From Taxillus chinensis (lineage: Eukaryota > Streptophyta > Magnoliopsida > Santalales > Loranthaceae), in the NCBI GenBank assembly GCA_023512835.1, contig CM042088.1, positions 11,400,078-11,464,077 on the forward strand: a stretch of DNA of 64,000 bases. The letters are read 5' to 3'. The translations under genes and the position numbers were made by a program. The first letter of the stretch is position 1. Each line of letters begins with the position of its first letter. Positions 32,888 through 42,545 of this stretch are shown piece by piece. The notes below the pieces were generated by a model that was given only the letters and a program-made list of their open reading frames with translations, was not told the DNA's origin and did no database searches.

Positions 32888-33495
32888 CTAGATGTTGTCT
32901 AGATTCGATGATCCAGCGTCAGCTTCCCAAAGGTCCTTTGAAATAGCACCTTCACGTGTTGACTTATATGCCTCCATTTTCCTTAGTAGATCCTTTGCGC
33001 TGCTACTTACGATGATGATCTTCTTTTGTGATGGTTTAATAAAACCTTCTTCGATGGCGATGTCGATTTGGGCTATAAAGGGATCGAAAAATCCACCTAT
33101 GTTAAGTAAGCCTATGGGTTTATCATGGATACCTAGTTGAGCCCAGTGACGATTTCCATGAATTCCTCCATAGCTCCAAGGTCTCCAGGAAGTATAATGA
33201 AGCAATCAGAGAGTCTAGCGACTTCTTCCTTTCGTTGATGAAGTTCGGAGATCGCGTTTCCATGCTCTGAATGTGTAGATATATGTCCTCCCGCTGAGCG
33301 AACGACTTGAGACAAAAGCTCCAGAAGTCCAATAATTTCGCAATTGCAGACAACGTCTAACCCTTTAGAGACAAGTTCCTCACCGAGTTCTATGGTTGCG
33401 ATCTTATAACACTCTTTCTTCCCAATGGTTTTTCCTCCAAGAACACCAACTCGTTGGAACCTTGAGTTTCGTGGTAGTTTATAGTAGGAAGCCAT
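32888..33495 (-). pseudogene. LOG-like: LOG-like cytokinin riboside 5'-monophosphate phosphoribohydrolase copy carried by H, frameshifted
   Basis: LOG enzymes release active cytokinin bases from cytokinin nucleotides in the cytosol. The first frame (33495-33133, 120 codons) has the LOG order: RFQRVGVLGG, GKKECYKIATIELGEELV, then LHQRKEEVARLSDCFIILPG and GAMEEFMEIVT. The second frame (open to 32888) continues with WAQLGIHDKPIGLLN, AIEEGFIKPS and IIIVSSSAKDL. One missing T near 33152, in the codon for the Trp of WAQLGIHDKP, explains the break. The nucleotide-binding GGG loop is replaced by NCEIIGLLE, the PGGxGT signature reads PGDLGA, and about 12-14 residues before HQRK are missing; Arg of QRK and the Glu residues remain. 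The length of about 200 residues is near the family's 210-240. No introns interrupt it, although host LOG genes have several. It is likely an RNA-derived capture and probably catalytically impaired. Confidence 0.85.
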
Positions 33496-33553
33496 TTTTC
33501 AACTAAATAGAAATTGTTGTCTAGGTCTAGAACTATGGAAATGGCGCATACTT

Positions 33554-33562
33554 CCATTTATA
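33554..33562 (-). promoter_or_regulatory. TATA box of the LOG-like gene
   Basis: The minus strand reads CACTATAAATGG, about 60-67 bases before the ATG of the LOG-like frame, with an A/T-rich short leader ending AAAATGGC. Confidence 0.45.
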
Positions 33563-35118
33563 GTGCTATTCGTTGGGGTGGGTAAACTTAGCGTGTAAGA
33601 AAAAGCAAGCTAAAAGATAACTTGACCGTGTCTTAGAAGCATAGGTGCATTAACTTCTACATATAGCAAGAGCATGGGTGAGTGCCTTTGGCGTGCGGTA
33701 TAAGGCATGCATGATATGGCGTTAACGTGTAGTAAATCTATACCTATGTAGCTTCAGCGTGCCGCAATATTGAAGCTAGGATTCTTAACTTAAAGCATGG
33801 AACAAGATGATAGGTATTTACTTGGGCATTAAAGAAAGGAGTATATATAATAAAAATAAAATAACCGTGGTATATAAAAATATAAGGGTTACTTAACTTA
33901 AAATGACAACATAAGTTAAACATGGCATGTGATAATAATGAGATTTCATAAGATAACTACTTAAATTAAGGGGTCATCATTTATTTGCTTCTTTAACCGA
34001 GCATTATAATCCTTACGTTAAATCGGGCTACTTACTTGTATACTGCTTGGGAGGTGGCCTAATGGTGTCACCTTGTTTGAATATTCTGAACGTCTTGGTT
34101 CGGTTCCTATGTGTTTCCTGCTGGAGTAGTGGTTGATGATTTGCCACTTACAAGGCCTGCTTGGCTGATTCGCGCCTAATTACATATACCGAATTCGACA
34201 TACCACACATTAGTTATAGGTTTGCTTTCCCTCCCTTTTTGTTTCCAACCACACGTCCATGCCTTTATTCCTCACCACACGTTCTCCATTATAGGCGTGC
34301 CTTGGCTGCGTCGTTCCGCACCATCTCGTGCGACACTAGCTTCGCCGGACTGCAGCGACCATCACCGACTTCGAATCCTTCTCGTTGGCATCGAAGACCC
34401 TAATGGTGAGGTGCTTCCCAACCTTGACGACTTGATTTTCTCGCCCTCTAACACTCTAACGAACTGGTTGCCGATTGTTATCGCTTCTCCGGTGAGCTTG
34501 CTTCTCTTACAATGAGCTTCGAATCCGGCGAACAACCACTCCTTCCCTTCTCTACAAAATGTTTCCACTTGTCAAGATCTTGTTTACCGTTCTTGTTATT
34601 GTTGTAACGTTCTTATTTTTCATGGACGAGGTGTTTAGTCCAATTTTCATACCGTTCCTGATGACAATCTATCTGTTCTATATTATCGCAATGTTGGTGT
34701 AATTTTCTTTATGTAATAGTTCCTTATGAAATAAAATAAGTTGTGTGTTTGTGTGCGATATACACTACTATTATTTTATTTTGTAGCGTGCCGAATGACG
34801 TACCTTTCACGAGTGTGTTATCCTAAAATCACGTTGAAGACTTGATAACATACCTTTCACCGTGTCAATTACTAGATTTCTCCATGTCTGCTTCTTTTGA
34901 AATATATACACAAAATACCCGTTAGTTCATCAATAAACGAAATATAATTTCCTAACAATAATCTCATGCGTTTACTTAAAGTTTTATTGATTTTGTTTTC
35001 TTGTAGCGTGCTATAGTTTATTCCTATGCTTTATACGAAATTATCATTCTAAGACCTTTAACTTATGTATCACACTTCATATTTCTAAGACTCAGTCTCT
35101 AACCTATAATAAACCATC
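33563..35118. other. Leader of H without recognised genes
   Basis: About 1.55 kb between primer site and LOG-like gene. A more GC-rich, CT-rich block at 34290-34520 differs in composition from its surroundings and may be another captured host fragment on the plus strand. Two TTGTAGCGTGC words occur at 34782 and 35002. No gag remnant was found in any frame I read. Confidence 0.5.
34559..34702 (+). CDS. 47-codon hydrophobic ORF opposite to the sense of H
   Basis: ATG 34559 to TAA 34700-34702 encodes an almost wholly hydrophobic peptide: KILFTVLVIVVTFLFF as one possible membrane helix, a short MDE linker, then IFIPFLMTIYLFYIIAML as a second. T-rich DNA gives such peptides by chance, so coding status is doubtful. 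Confidence 0.2.
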   Translation: MFPLVKILFTVLVIVVTFLFFMDEVFSPIFIPFLMTIYLFYIIAMLV

Positions 35119-35130
35119 GCTCTGATACCA
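35119..35130 (-). other. Primer-binding site of H, tRNA-Met
   Basis: The minus strand reads TGGTATCAGAGC, two bases after the LTR end GGGGGCGTTACA. Confidence 0.93.
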
Positions 35131-35315
35131 ACTGTAACGCCCCCAAATTCAGGACCTCCAAACTGGGTGCGTTAGCGGAAATTAAATATACAAATTTTAT
35201 ATCAATTTCAAACTATTACTTAATTAATCAAACAAATCATTCATTATTACAAATTTCAATCCAAGATCTTTAAGGTTTAGGGGTTTAGAGACTAAGTGTC
35301 CATAACCCATTATTA

Positions 35316-35320
35316 CATAA
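35316..35320. other. Target-site duplication of G, left
   Basis: CATAA, identical to 44239-44243 on the other side of G. Confidence 0.95.
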
Positions 35321-35750
35321 TGTAAGGACCCGTACCTTGAGTTAGTCAGTTTTGCCTCCTGAGTAGAGTTTTTCTAGATTTTGACCTAGTAAATGGACTC
35401 CAATGAATTCACGTGCAAAAGAAAAGATGCTTAGAATGATGTCCTCTATCTACCACAGAAGTTTCAGGCCAAATGGACATATATGTGAGGTGCACGTGAT
35501 ATGGGTCCAATTCACGTGCAAGTGTAATTGTCTTCCAAATGATGCAAGGAGACTAGGGGTGAAGTTTGAGAGCATTTGGAGTTCATATGGAGTTGCACGT
35601 GAATTGGGAATTCACGTGCAAATTGGCGTGCAGCCATATTTTTGCATGGTTCCCTTGGTTTTGTCATTCTAAGGAACTTTCTCCAAAGGACCATGTTGAA
35701 ATTCTGAGTATTTTGGCCTATATGGGTGCGGAAAGGTGGTAACTTGTGTG

Positions 35751-35829
35751 ATCAAAACTACGTCGTTTTGATCCTGGGATTCACTTAATCAAAACTACGT
35801 CGTTTTGATGTTGTGTTGTCTATATAAGG
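35751..35829 (+). promoter_or_regulatory. Core promoter of LTR G: two near-palindromes and TATA box
   Basis: Two identical 22-bp elements (35751-35772, 35788-35809) have arms ATCAAAAC and GTTTTGAT around TACGTC, an ACGT core of the kind bound by plant bZIP factors. The TATA box CTATATAAGG (35820-35829) follows 11 bases later. The same arrangement is in the 3' LTR at 42974-43032. Confidence 0.7.
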
Positions 35830-36404
35830 AGGAGGAGTCCCTCTGTTTTAGGTTTAGGGTTTGCGGCTTCACCACCGTCGCAGAGAGAGAAAGAGAGGAA
35901 GGAGAGCTCCTGGTTGCTTGCCGGGCGTCTTGCGTGGGTGGTCGGTGCTTCGTGGGTGGACGGCGTTCGGCTTGGGATCGGACCGTTCTTTGTGTTGTTG
36001 CGTTTTCCTTGAGGTAGGGGTTCTGTTCTTCCTAAGTCCTTCTCTGTCCTAGGGTTCCAGGGCAGTTCGGTTATAACTGTTATATATAAATATGTTATCC
36101 ATATAGGTGTGATCTCCTATATGGATGTTGGCCTTCGATGGCATGTTGGTGTGATTCTCGTGGATTACAAGCTATGTGTTCGATGAAATGCCTGTGTGAA
36201 TATAGCTGTATGTATATGCCCATTACGTGTTTGATAATATGTCCGTGTGGCTGGACTTGTGATTTAGTGTATGTATGTATCCTGGGTGTGTGTTCTATTG
36301 CCTGAATGGTTGGGTTTGTGCACCTGGTGAGCGGGTGCACACCAAGTGTTTGGTTTTATGTTTGTGTGACTGTGGTATAAGTTGTGTGCCTGACTGTGGT
36401 ATCT

Positions 36405-36532
36405 GGCCTGAAGAGGCGGTTAAACTACTTTGCCTAAGAGGCGGTTAAACCAGTGGCCTGAAGAGGCGGTTAAATCACTTGGCCTGAAGAGGCGGTTAAA
36501 TAACTTGGCCTGAAGAGGCGGTTAAATCACTT
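36405..36532 (+). repeat. Five 26-bp tandem repeats in 5' LTR of G
   Basis: Unit GGCCTGAAGAGGCGGTTAAA plus TCACTT, slightly varied between copies. The same array is in the 3' LTR at 43627-43754. Confidence 0.92.
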
Positions 36533-37019
36533 GTGTTTTGTGTGGTGGATAATTGTGACTACTGATGTGGTTTGATATTGTTTGTTGAGATTGTTGTAAC
36601 ACGTCACTACACCTGTGCACATGCATGTAGCCGCTAGGAGCATGGGAAGGGTTGGGGAGACTTGATCCCTACCGAGCCGTGGTTGCTCACCCCTCCTACC
36701 GTGTTTGCTTGTTTTCCAGGGACTTACAGGCGTTAGGTGGATACACCCAGGTGGAAGACCTTATCCATTTTACTCTCTTCCATTTATGTTGTTTTCTTTT
36801 ATGGGAACTGATGTAACCCCAGTGGGGATGGGATGGGAAAGAATTCTGTTGTAACAAACTGGTTTGGATTATTTTTATGAACATTACTTTCTTGAATGTG
36901 TTGTGGATGTTTGAAATGTAAAATTCTTGGTTTGTATCCTAACCCCTTTGCCCTCTGTGTGGGTAAAAGGGGAGTCACGTGCCGGTTTCCTCGGGTTGGA
37001 AATCCGGGGCGTGACAATA

Positions 37020-37031
37020 TGGTATCAGAGC
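37020..37031 (+). other. Primer-binding site of G, tRNA-Met
   Basis: TGGTATCAGAGC, three bases after the LTR end. Confidence 0.95.
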
Positions 37032-37427
37032 ATGGTCTAGTTGGCCTAGGGTAATGGGCGGACTTGGTTATCTTGAGTCCTTTGGAGGAGCCTGGAGGGA
37101 CATGCCTGATCAACATGGTCCTCTTTGAGCCTCCAAGGTGTACTTAGGGTAGTCCAGTCTTGTGATAGGATTTGCATGCATTGGCATTAGGGCACTAGTT
37201 GCATTTGTTGTGAATGTATGCTAAACCGTGGATAAGATCACATGATTAGGTGAAATGTGCAACTCGATTTGTTTGGCAATGTGTACTTGATGTGAACTGT
37301 GAAATGTGATTGATGCAATGTATGTTTGTAATGTCATGTGTTGATCAGTGGGGTAGAGGTAGTGACGCGATAGATTATAAAAAAAAAAATTGTTTTGACG
37401 TTGTGCTTCTTACTTCGTGTAGTAAGA

Positions 37428-38700
37428 ATGCCGCCGTGAAGAGTGACACGTGCGTCCGGGGCAGTGGCTGATGAGTCATCTGCCCATGAGGGTCCGGGTG
37501 CGGGACCATCCATTGGAGGGCATGCGTTGTTACTGGCACAGCTACAAGAAAGCATCCGGTTGGAGGTACGAGAGCTACGGGAGGGACTCCGGCGGGATGT
37601 TCGGGAGGAGGTGCGCCGTGAGATGGCGGCACGGCGGTGGTGCCACCACCACCACCACCAGTAGGAGAGCCGCCTCGTGAGCGTGAGAGTTCGCTGGGTG
37701 GTGTACCGACCCGTGCAGAGGATGACGTGGTGACACGGTTCCGAAAGGAACAACCTCCGCGATTTAAGGGGGGAGAAGATCCGGTGGTAGGCGAGCGGTG
37801 GTTGAGGCGGATTGAGCATGTGTTCTCCTTTCTCCTGCCCCGGGGAGGAGGATAAAGTGCGGCCGGCAATTCGGCGGCTAGAGGGGGACGCTTTGGAGTG
37901 GTGGACGAGTGTTGCGGGGAGCCGTGCGGACAACTCATGTTTTGGGAGGAGTTCTTGCAACTCTTCCAAGATGAGTTCTTCCCAGGAATCGGTGAGATGG
38001 CGAAGAGGGAAGAATTTGGCAGCTTGAAGCGGGGGATCCAAGACGGTACCTGAGTATGAGCGGGAGTTCCGGAGATTGAGTAGGTTTGCTCCTGAGACCG
38101 TGGTAAGGGAGGACCTGAAGGCCCACAAGTTCACCTTGGGTCTCAGGCCAGCCCTTAGGGAGAGGGTGGCGATTCTACGCTTGAGGACCTATCCTGAGGC
38201 CGTGGAGACGGCCCGTATAGCCGAGAGAGAACTGGATGATGGGAGGCAGGCCCATCGGGGGCGCCGATTGCAGAGTGGGCCTGATCGAGATGTAGGGTCC
38301 AAGAGGCTCAAGACGGAGGAGAGGGATAGCGATTCTTTTCGCGGTCGGGGTCGGACATCCGTGAACCCTGGGAGGTTCACCTTTGGCGGCGGAAGACAGG
38401 GTGGTCCAGTGGGGAGTCTACCGAGCGGATGCCACTGTTGTGGAGAGCAGGGGTCACTTCAAAGGGGAGTGCCCCAAGAAGGACCGGCGATGCAACAACC
38501 GCGGGACGAGAAGGCCACTTGCGCCGGGTTTGCAGGGAGTGGCAACAGGGGAGCGGGGAGCATGGCATCCGGCGTGAGGAGTGATGCTAGCTTCGTGCAC
38601 CACCGAGAGACCGGCTCGTCGGTGGCGGGCCAGCCAGGCAGGATCCGGTCGGACCCGACCCCAGGGGAGGCCGGAGCGGCAAGAGACCGAGGCCGGAGGC
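37428..38700 (+). pseudogene. gag: gag of G
   Basis: The frame opens at ATG 37428 and meets TGA at codon 4 (37437-37439), an apparent CGA-to-TGA change. Recognisable blocks spread over three frames: a coiled-coil-like start (LLLAQLQESIRLEVRELREGL), the gag core (FRKEQPPRFKGGEDPV, LEGDALEWW), and LKAHKFTLGLRPALRERV. An Arg/Gly-rich stretch leads to a zinc-knuckle remnant whose parts lie in two frames (CHCCGEQG and GHFKGECPKKDRRCNN). The GC content is high compared with the surrounding element H. Confidence 0.85.
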
Positions 38701-38726
38701 AACCTTAGCGGGAAGCGTCCAGGTGA

Positions 38727-39692
38727 GTGAGCCAACCGGGGCGCAGGCCAAGGAAGGGTGTTTGCGCTAGAGGCGACGTACCAGGAGGAGGCCGAGCTAC
38801 CACCCCCACCACTGAGGGTGGAGCAGGGCCATCGGTGGTTAGAGGTACCCTCTTGGTCTCCCGTACATTAGCTTCTGTTCTTTTCGATACGGGTGCATCA
38901 TGTTCGTTTGTTCTTGAGCTTGTAGTAGACAGCTTGGGGTTAGCCTGTGTGGAGGCCGCGAGGCCCCTAGTTGTGGAGTCTCCGGTGGGAGGCATGATTG
39001 AGGTACGGCGAGTGTGTCGTGACTGTGTGTTAACCATAGGCGAGGTGGAGCTGAGTTTTGACTTGCATGTGATGCCTTTGAGGACGTTTGACCTGATCTT
39101 GGGTATGGATTGGCTTATGGCTTTCCAGGCCAAGATAGATTGTTATCGGCGGCGTGTGTCCTTCATGACACCTACAGGGACCTCTTGCACCCTGCAGGGG
39201 GAGTGGGACTGTGAGGCGAGTCGGGCCGGGCCAGTGTTGGACCAGTGGGGTGCCATTACCCACAGGTTGGCAGCCCTGACCTTTACTGAGAAGGGTAAGG
39301 TGGAAAGGAGGGTGTGGCCCGCTGTTGTGGACCAATTTCAGGATGTTTTTCCTGAGCAGTTGAGGAGTTTGCCACCTAAGAGGAGTGTGGAGTTCACCAT
39401 TGAGTTGGTGCCGGGGACGGGTCCAATTTCCCAAGTAGCGTATCGTATGGGGCCAGCCGAGCTGAGGGAGCTTCAGAGGCAAATCGAGGAGTTGGTGGGC
39501 CAGGGGTATATTAGACCAAGTACCTCACCTTGGGGTGCTCCGGTGCTCTTTGCTAAGAAGGCTGATGGCACACTACGTCTCTGCATCGACTACAGGAAGC
39601 CGAATTCGGTGACGGCGAAGAACAAGTACCCGTTGCCTCGGATAGATGACCTGTTTGACCAATTGAGTGGGGCCCAGGGTTTTCCAAAATAG
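38727..39692 (+). pseudogene. pol: Protease and N-terminal RT of G
   Basis: This 321-codon open stretch contains the aspartic protease [12 protein letters not shown] and the second loop LILGMDWLM. The pre-RT block [16 protein letters not shown] and the first RT motifs follow: [20 protein letters not shown] and [20 protein letters not shown] (Lys-Leu-Asn is usual, Lys-Pro-Asn here). A frame change near 39690 ends it. Confidence 0.93.
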
Positions 39693-40888
39693 ATTTACGG
39701 TCGGGATATCACCGGCTCAGGGTTAGGGAGGAGGACATCCCTAAGACGGCTTTTCGGTGCGGTATGGGCATTATGAGTGGGTAGTGATGCCTTTCGGGCT
39801 CACTAATGCGCCAGCGATGTTCATGCATTTGATGAACCAAGTCTTTGCTCCATACCTAGACTCGTTCGTGGTGGTGTTTATCGACGATATCTTGGTGTAT
39901 TCCAAGACCGAGAGGGAACATGTGGAGCACTTGGCAACAAGTGTTGCAAACCTTGAGGGACCAGCAGATTTGCTAAGTTTAGCAAGTGTGAGTTTTGGCT
40001 GCGAGGAGGTTCACTTTCTTGGCCATGTGGTGTCAGTGAGGGAGTTAGGGTGGACCCGGCCAAGATTGAGGCCGTGGCATCGTGGGCGAGACCAACCAAC
40101 GTTTTTGAGATCCGTAGTTTTCTTGGTTTGGCGGGGTACTATCGTCGTTTTGTGGAGGGGTTCTCCCGTTTGGCGGCTCCTATGACAGCGTTGACTCGGA
40201 AGGGCGTGAAGTTTGATTGGACTGACAAGTGTCAGCAGGCGTTTGAGACTCTCAAAACCCGTTTGACCACTGCACCTGTGTTGAGGTTACCTCGGGAGGA
40301 TATTCCATATGAAGTGTACTGTGATGCGTCCAGGGTTGGTTTGGGGTGTGTGCTTATGCAGGAGCACAGTGTGGTAGCTTATGGGTCAAGGCAGCTGAAG
40401 CCTCATGAGCAGAATTATCCTACTCATGACCTTGAGTTAGCTGCTGTCATCTTCGCCCTGAAGAGTTGGCAAGACTACCTCTTGGGGGAAAAGTTTGTGG
40501 TGTTCTCGGATCACAAGAGCCTTCGCTACATCTTTACTCGAAGGACTTGAATTTGAGGCAAAGGAGATGGGTGGAGTATTTGCGGACCTTTGATTTTACT
40601 CTTGCCTATACCCCGGGCAAGGGTAATGTTGTGGCCGATGCATTGAGCGGAAAAGGGAAAGCCGAGGTGGCCGTGAGAGAGTGGAAGCCGATGGAGCAAT
40701 TGGCAATGTTGCGGCTGCGGCTTGTTGTTCGTGATGGTGGGACGGTCCCGAGTCCTTTGGTGGTGGTGCCTGAGTTGTACCAGCGCGTCCGGGAGGAACA
40801 ACTGGGTGACATTGAGTGTGAGGTTCTCCGTGCCCGTATTGAGGCCGGGGAGCTATCTCGGGGACTGGACGGAGGGTCCCGAGCATGA
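39693..40888 (+). pseudogene. pol: RT catalytic part and RNase H of G
   Basis: After one base is lost near 39755 the frame gives [17 protein letters not shown] and the catalytic FIDDILVYS. Another shift near 39960 precedes VHFLGHVVS, then [19 protein letters not shown]. RNase H follows with [27 protein letters not shown] and [12 protein letters not shown], then RRWVEYLRTFDF and GKGNVVADALS after a further shift near 40540. Confidence 0.92.
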
Positions 40889-42214
40889 GTTGTCATTTCA
40901 GGGGCGGTTGGTAGTAGCTTCTTCCCTCAGGGATGAGGTGATGAGGGAGTTTCACCGGCCTAGAGTTGCTTGTGCATCCAGGGGGGTACGAAGATGTACC
41001 ATGCGCTTCGGGCACATTTTTGGTGGCCTGGGATGAAACGCGATGTGGCTGCCTTTGTTTCGCGGTGCCTCACGTGTCGGCAGGTGAAGGCCGAGCATCG
41101 GCGGCCGGCGGGCATGTTACGGCCCTTGCCCATAGCGGAGTGGAAGTGGGACCATATAGCGATGGATTTTGTGATCGGTCTTCCACCCACCACTGGGAGG
41201 AGGGATATGATTTGGGTGATTGTGGATCGACTCACAAAGTCGGCTCATTTCCTGGCTGTTCGCGAGCGGGACTCTATTGGGACCTTGAGTCAGCTATACA
41301 TGAACGAGATTGTGAGACTGCATGGCGTACCATCGTCGGTTGTCTCAGACCGGGATTCGAGGTTCACTTCCCGTTTTTGGGCAGGTTTGCAGGAGGCTAT
41401 GGGGACCAAGCTTCACTTGAGTACAGCCTTTCACCCTGAGACTGACGGCCAGACAGAGAGGACGAATCAGACTTTGGAGGACATGTTGAGGGCTTGTGTG
41501 CTAGATTTTGGGGGTTCGTGGGCACCTCACCTTCCTTTGGTGGAGTTTGCCTACAACAACGATTATCAAGCATCCATTGGGATGGCTCCTTTTGAGGCGT
41601 TGTATGGACGGCCGTGTCGATCACCTTTGTGTTGGACCGAGGTGGGGGAGACAGCTCTCTTGGGACCGCAGCTTGGTTCAAGAGGCTACCGAGAAGGTCA
41701 AGTTGATTCGTCGGCGTTTGTTGTCGGCTCGAGTCGGCGAAATCTTATGCGGATCAGCGGCGGCGACCTTTGGCGTTTTCTGTTGGTGATCATGTGTTCC
41801 TTCGTGTCTCTCCACGACGTGGTCATCGACGGTTTGGGCGAGGTTCCAAGCTATCTCCGCGGTTTATTGGTCCTTTTGAGATTCCCGGATCGTGTAGGGC
41901 CTGTGGCCTACCGGTTAGCGTTACCACCGCGGGCGAGTCGAGTGCACAACATGTTTCACGTGTCCCGATTGCGGAAGTATCACCCCGACCCCACTCATGT
42001 GATTGATTGGGGGACGTTGGACATCGAGGATGACATGTCCGTCATTGAGGCCCCTATCCGTATCCTAGATCGACGAGAAAAGCTTTTGCGTGGTCGTGCT
42101 ATTCCTTTGGTTTGCGTGCTGTGGCAGCACCGTGGCATTGAGGAGGAGACCTGGGAACGTGAGTCCGTGATGCGTGAGCAAGACCCGGACTTGTTCGAGG
42201 ACGAACAATCTTAA
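40889..42214 (+). pseudogene. pol: Integrase of G with C-terminal chromodomain
   Basis: The zinc domain ([23 protein letters not shown]) is followed by the core with [12 protein letters not shown] (first Asp), [14 protein letters not shown] (second Asp) and [11 protein letters not shown] (Glu). The [11 protein letters not shown] and [12 protein letters not shown] blocks precede a chromodomain-like tail ([32 protein letters not shown]). In this family the chromodomain steers integration to heterochromatin by binding modified histone H3. Frame is open from 40970 to 42214 except for a scrambled stretch at about 41690-41880. Confidence 0.93.
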
Positions 42215-42535
42215 GCGTGGGAGGTGGTCGTTGGCCAAGGGATGGATAGTGATGTTTTCTTGTGATGTGTTTTCTTGTATTAGTTGATGTATTTGTATTG
42301 TCCTTTAAAGACATGTGTTCTTATTTGTGATGTGCCTTGAGATGTGTATTCGTGCCATGTGGACATGTGTTATGTGCATTATTGTGGTTATGGATTATGG
42401 TGGTACTTGTTATGTGCCGTTGTCTTGTGTGTGGTGTATGACCCATTTGGGTGTTGTGGCTCGCCGTGTGGCAAATGGGTAGCTTGTGTTGTTTTCCTCT
42501 TGTGTCATTTCTTTTCGAGGACGAAAAGTCTTAAG
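42194..42535 (+). other. Duplicated end-of-pol motif and polypurine tract of G
   Basis: TTCGAGGACGAACAATC plus TTAAG at the stop codon (42194-42215) recurs as TTCGAGGACGAAAAGTC plus TTAAG at 42514-42535, directly before AGGGGGAGAGGA (42535-42545), the polypurine tract next to the 3' LTR. The 300 bp between hold no gene. Confidence 0.8.
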
Positions 42536-42545
42536 GGGGAGAGGA

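Larger units (their letters stand above)
35321..37016 (+). repeat. 5' LTR of G
   Basis: 1696 bp, starts TGTAAGGACCCG and ends CGGGGCGTGACA. It contains CACGTGCAA boxes, two near-palindromes, a TATA box and five 26-bp repeats. Confidence 0.95.

Noticed and set aside
32888..33495. LOG-like sequence as an ordinary host gene
   Set aside because: It lies between primer site and polypurine tract of H, is intronless, frameshifted and lacks key motifs.
37443..37664. His-rich C-terminus (HHHHH) of an ORF as a metal-binding protein
   Set aside because: It comes from a short CAC run at a frame break in gag of G.
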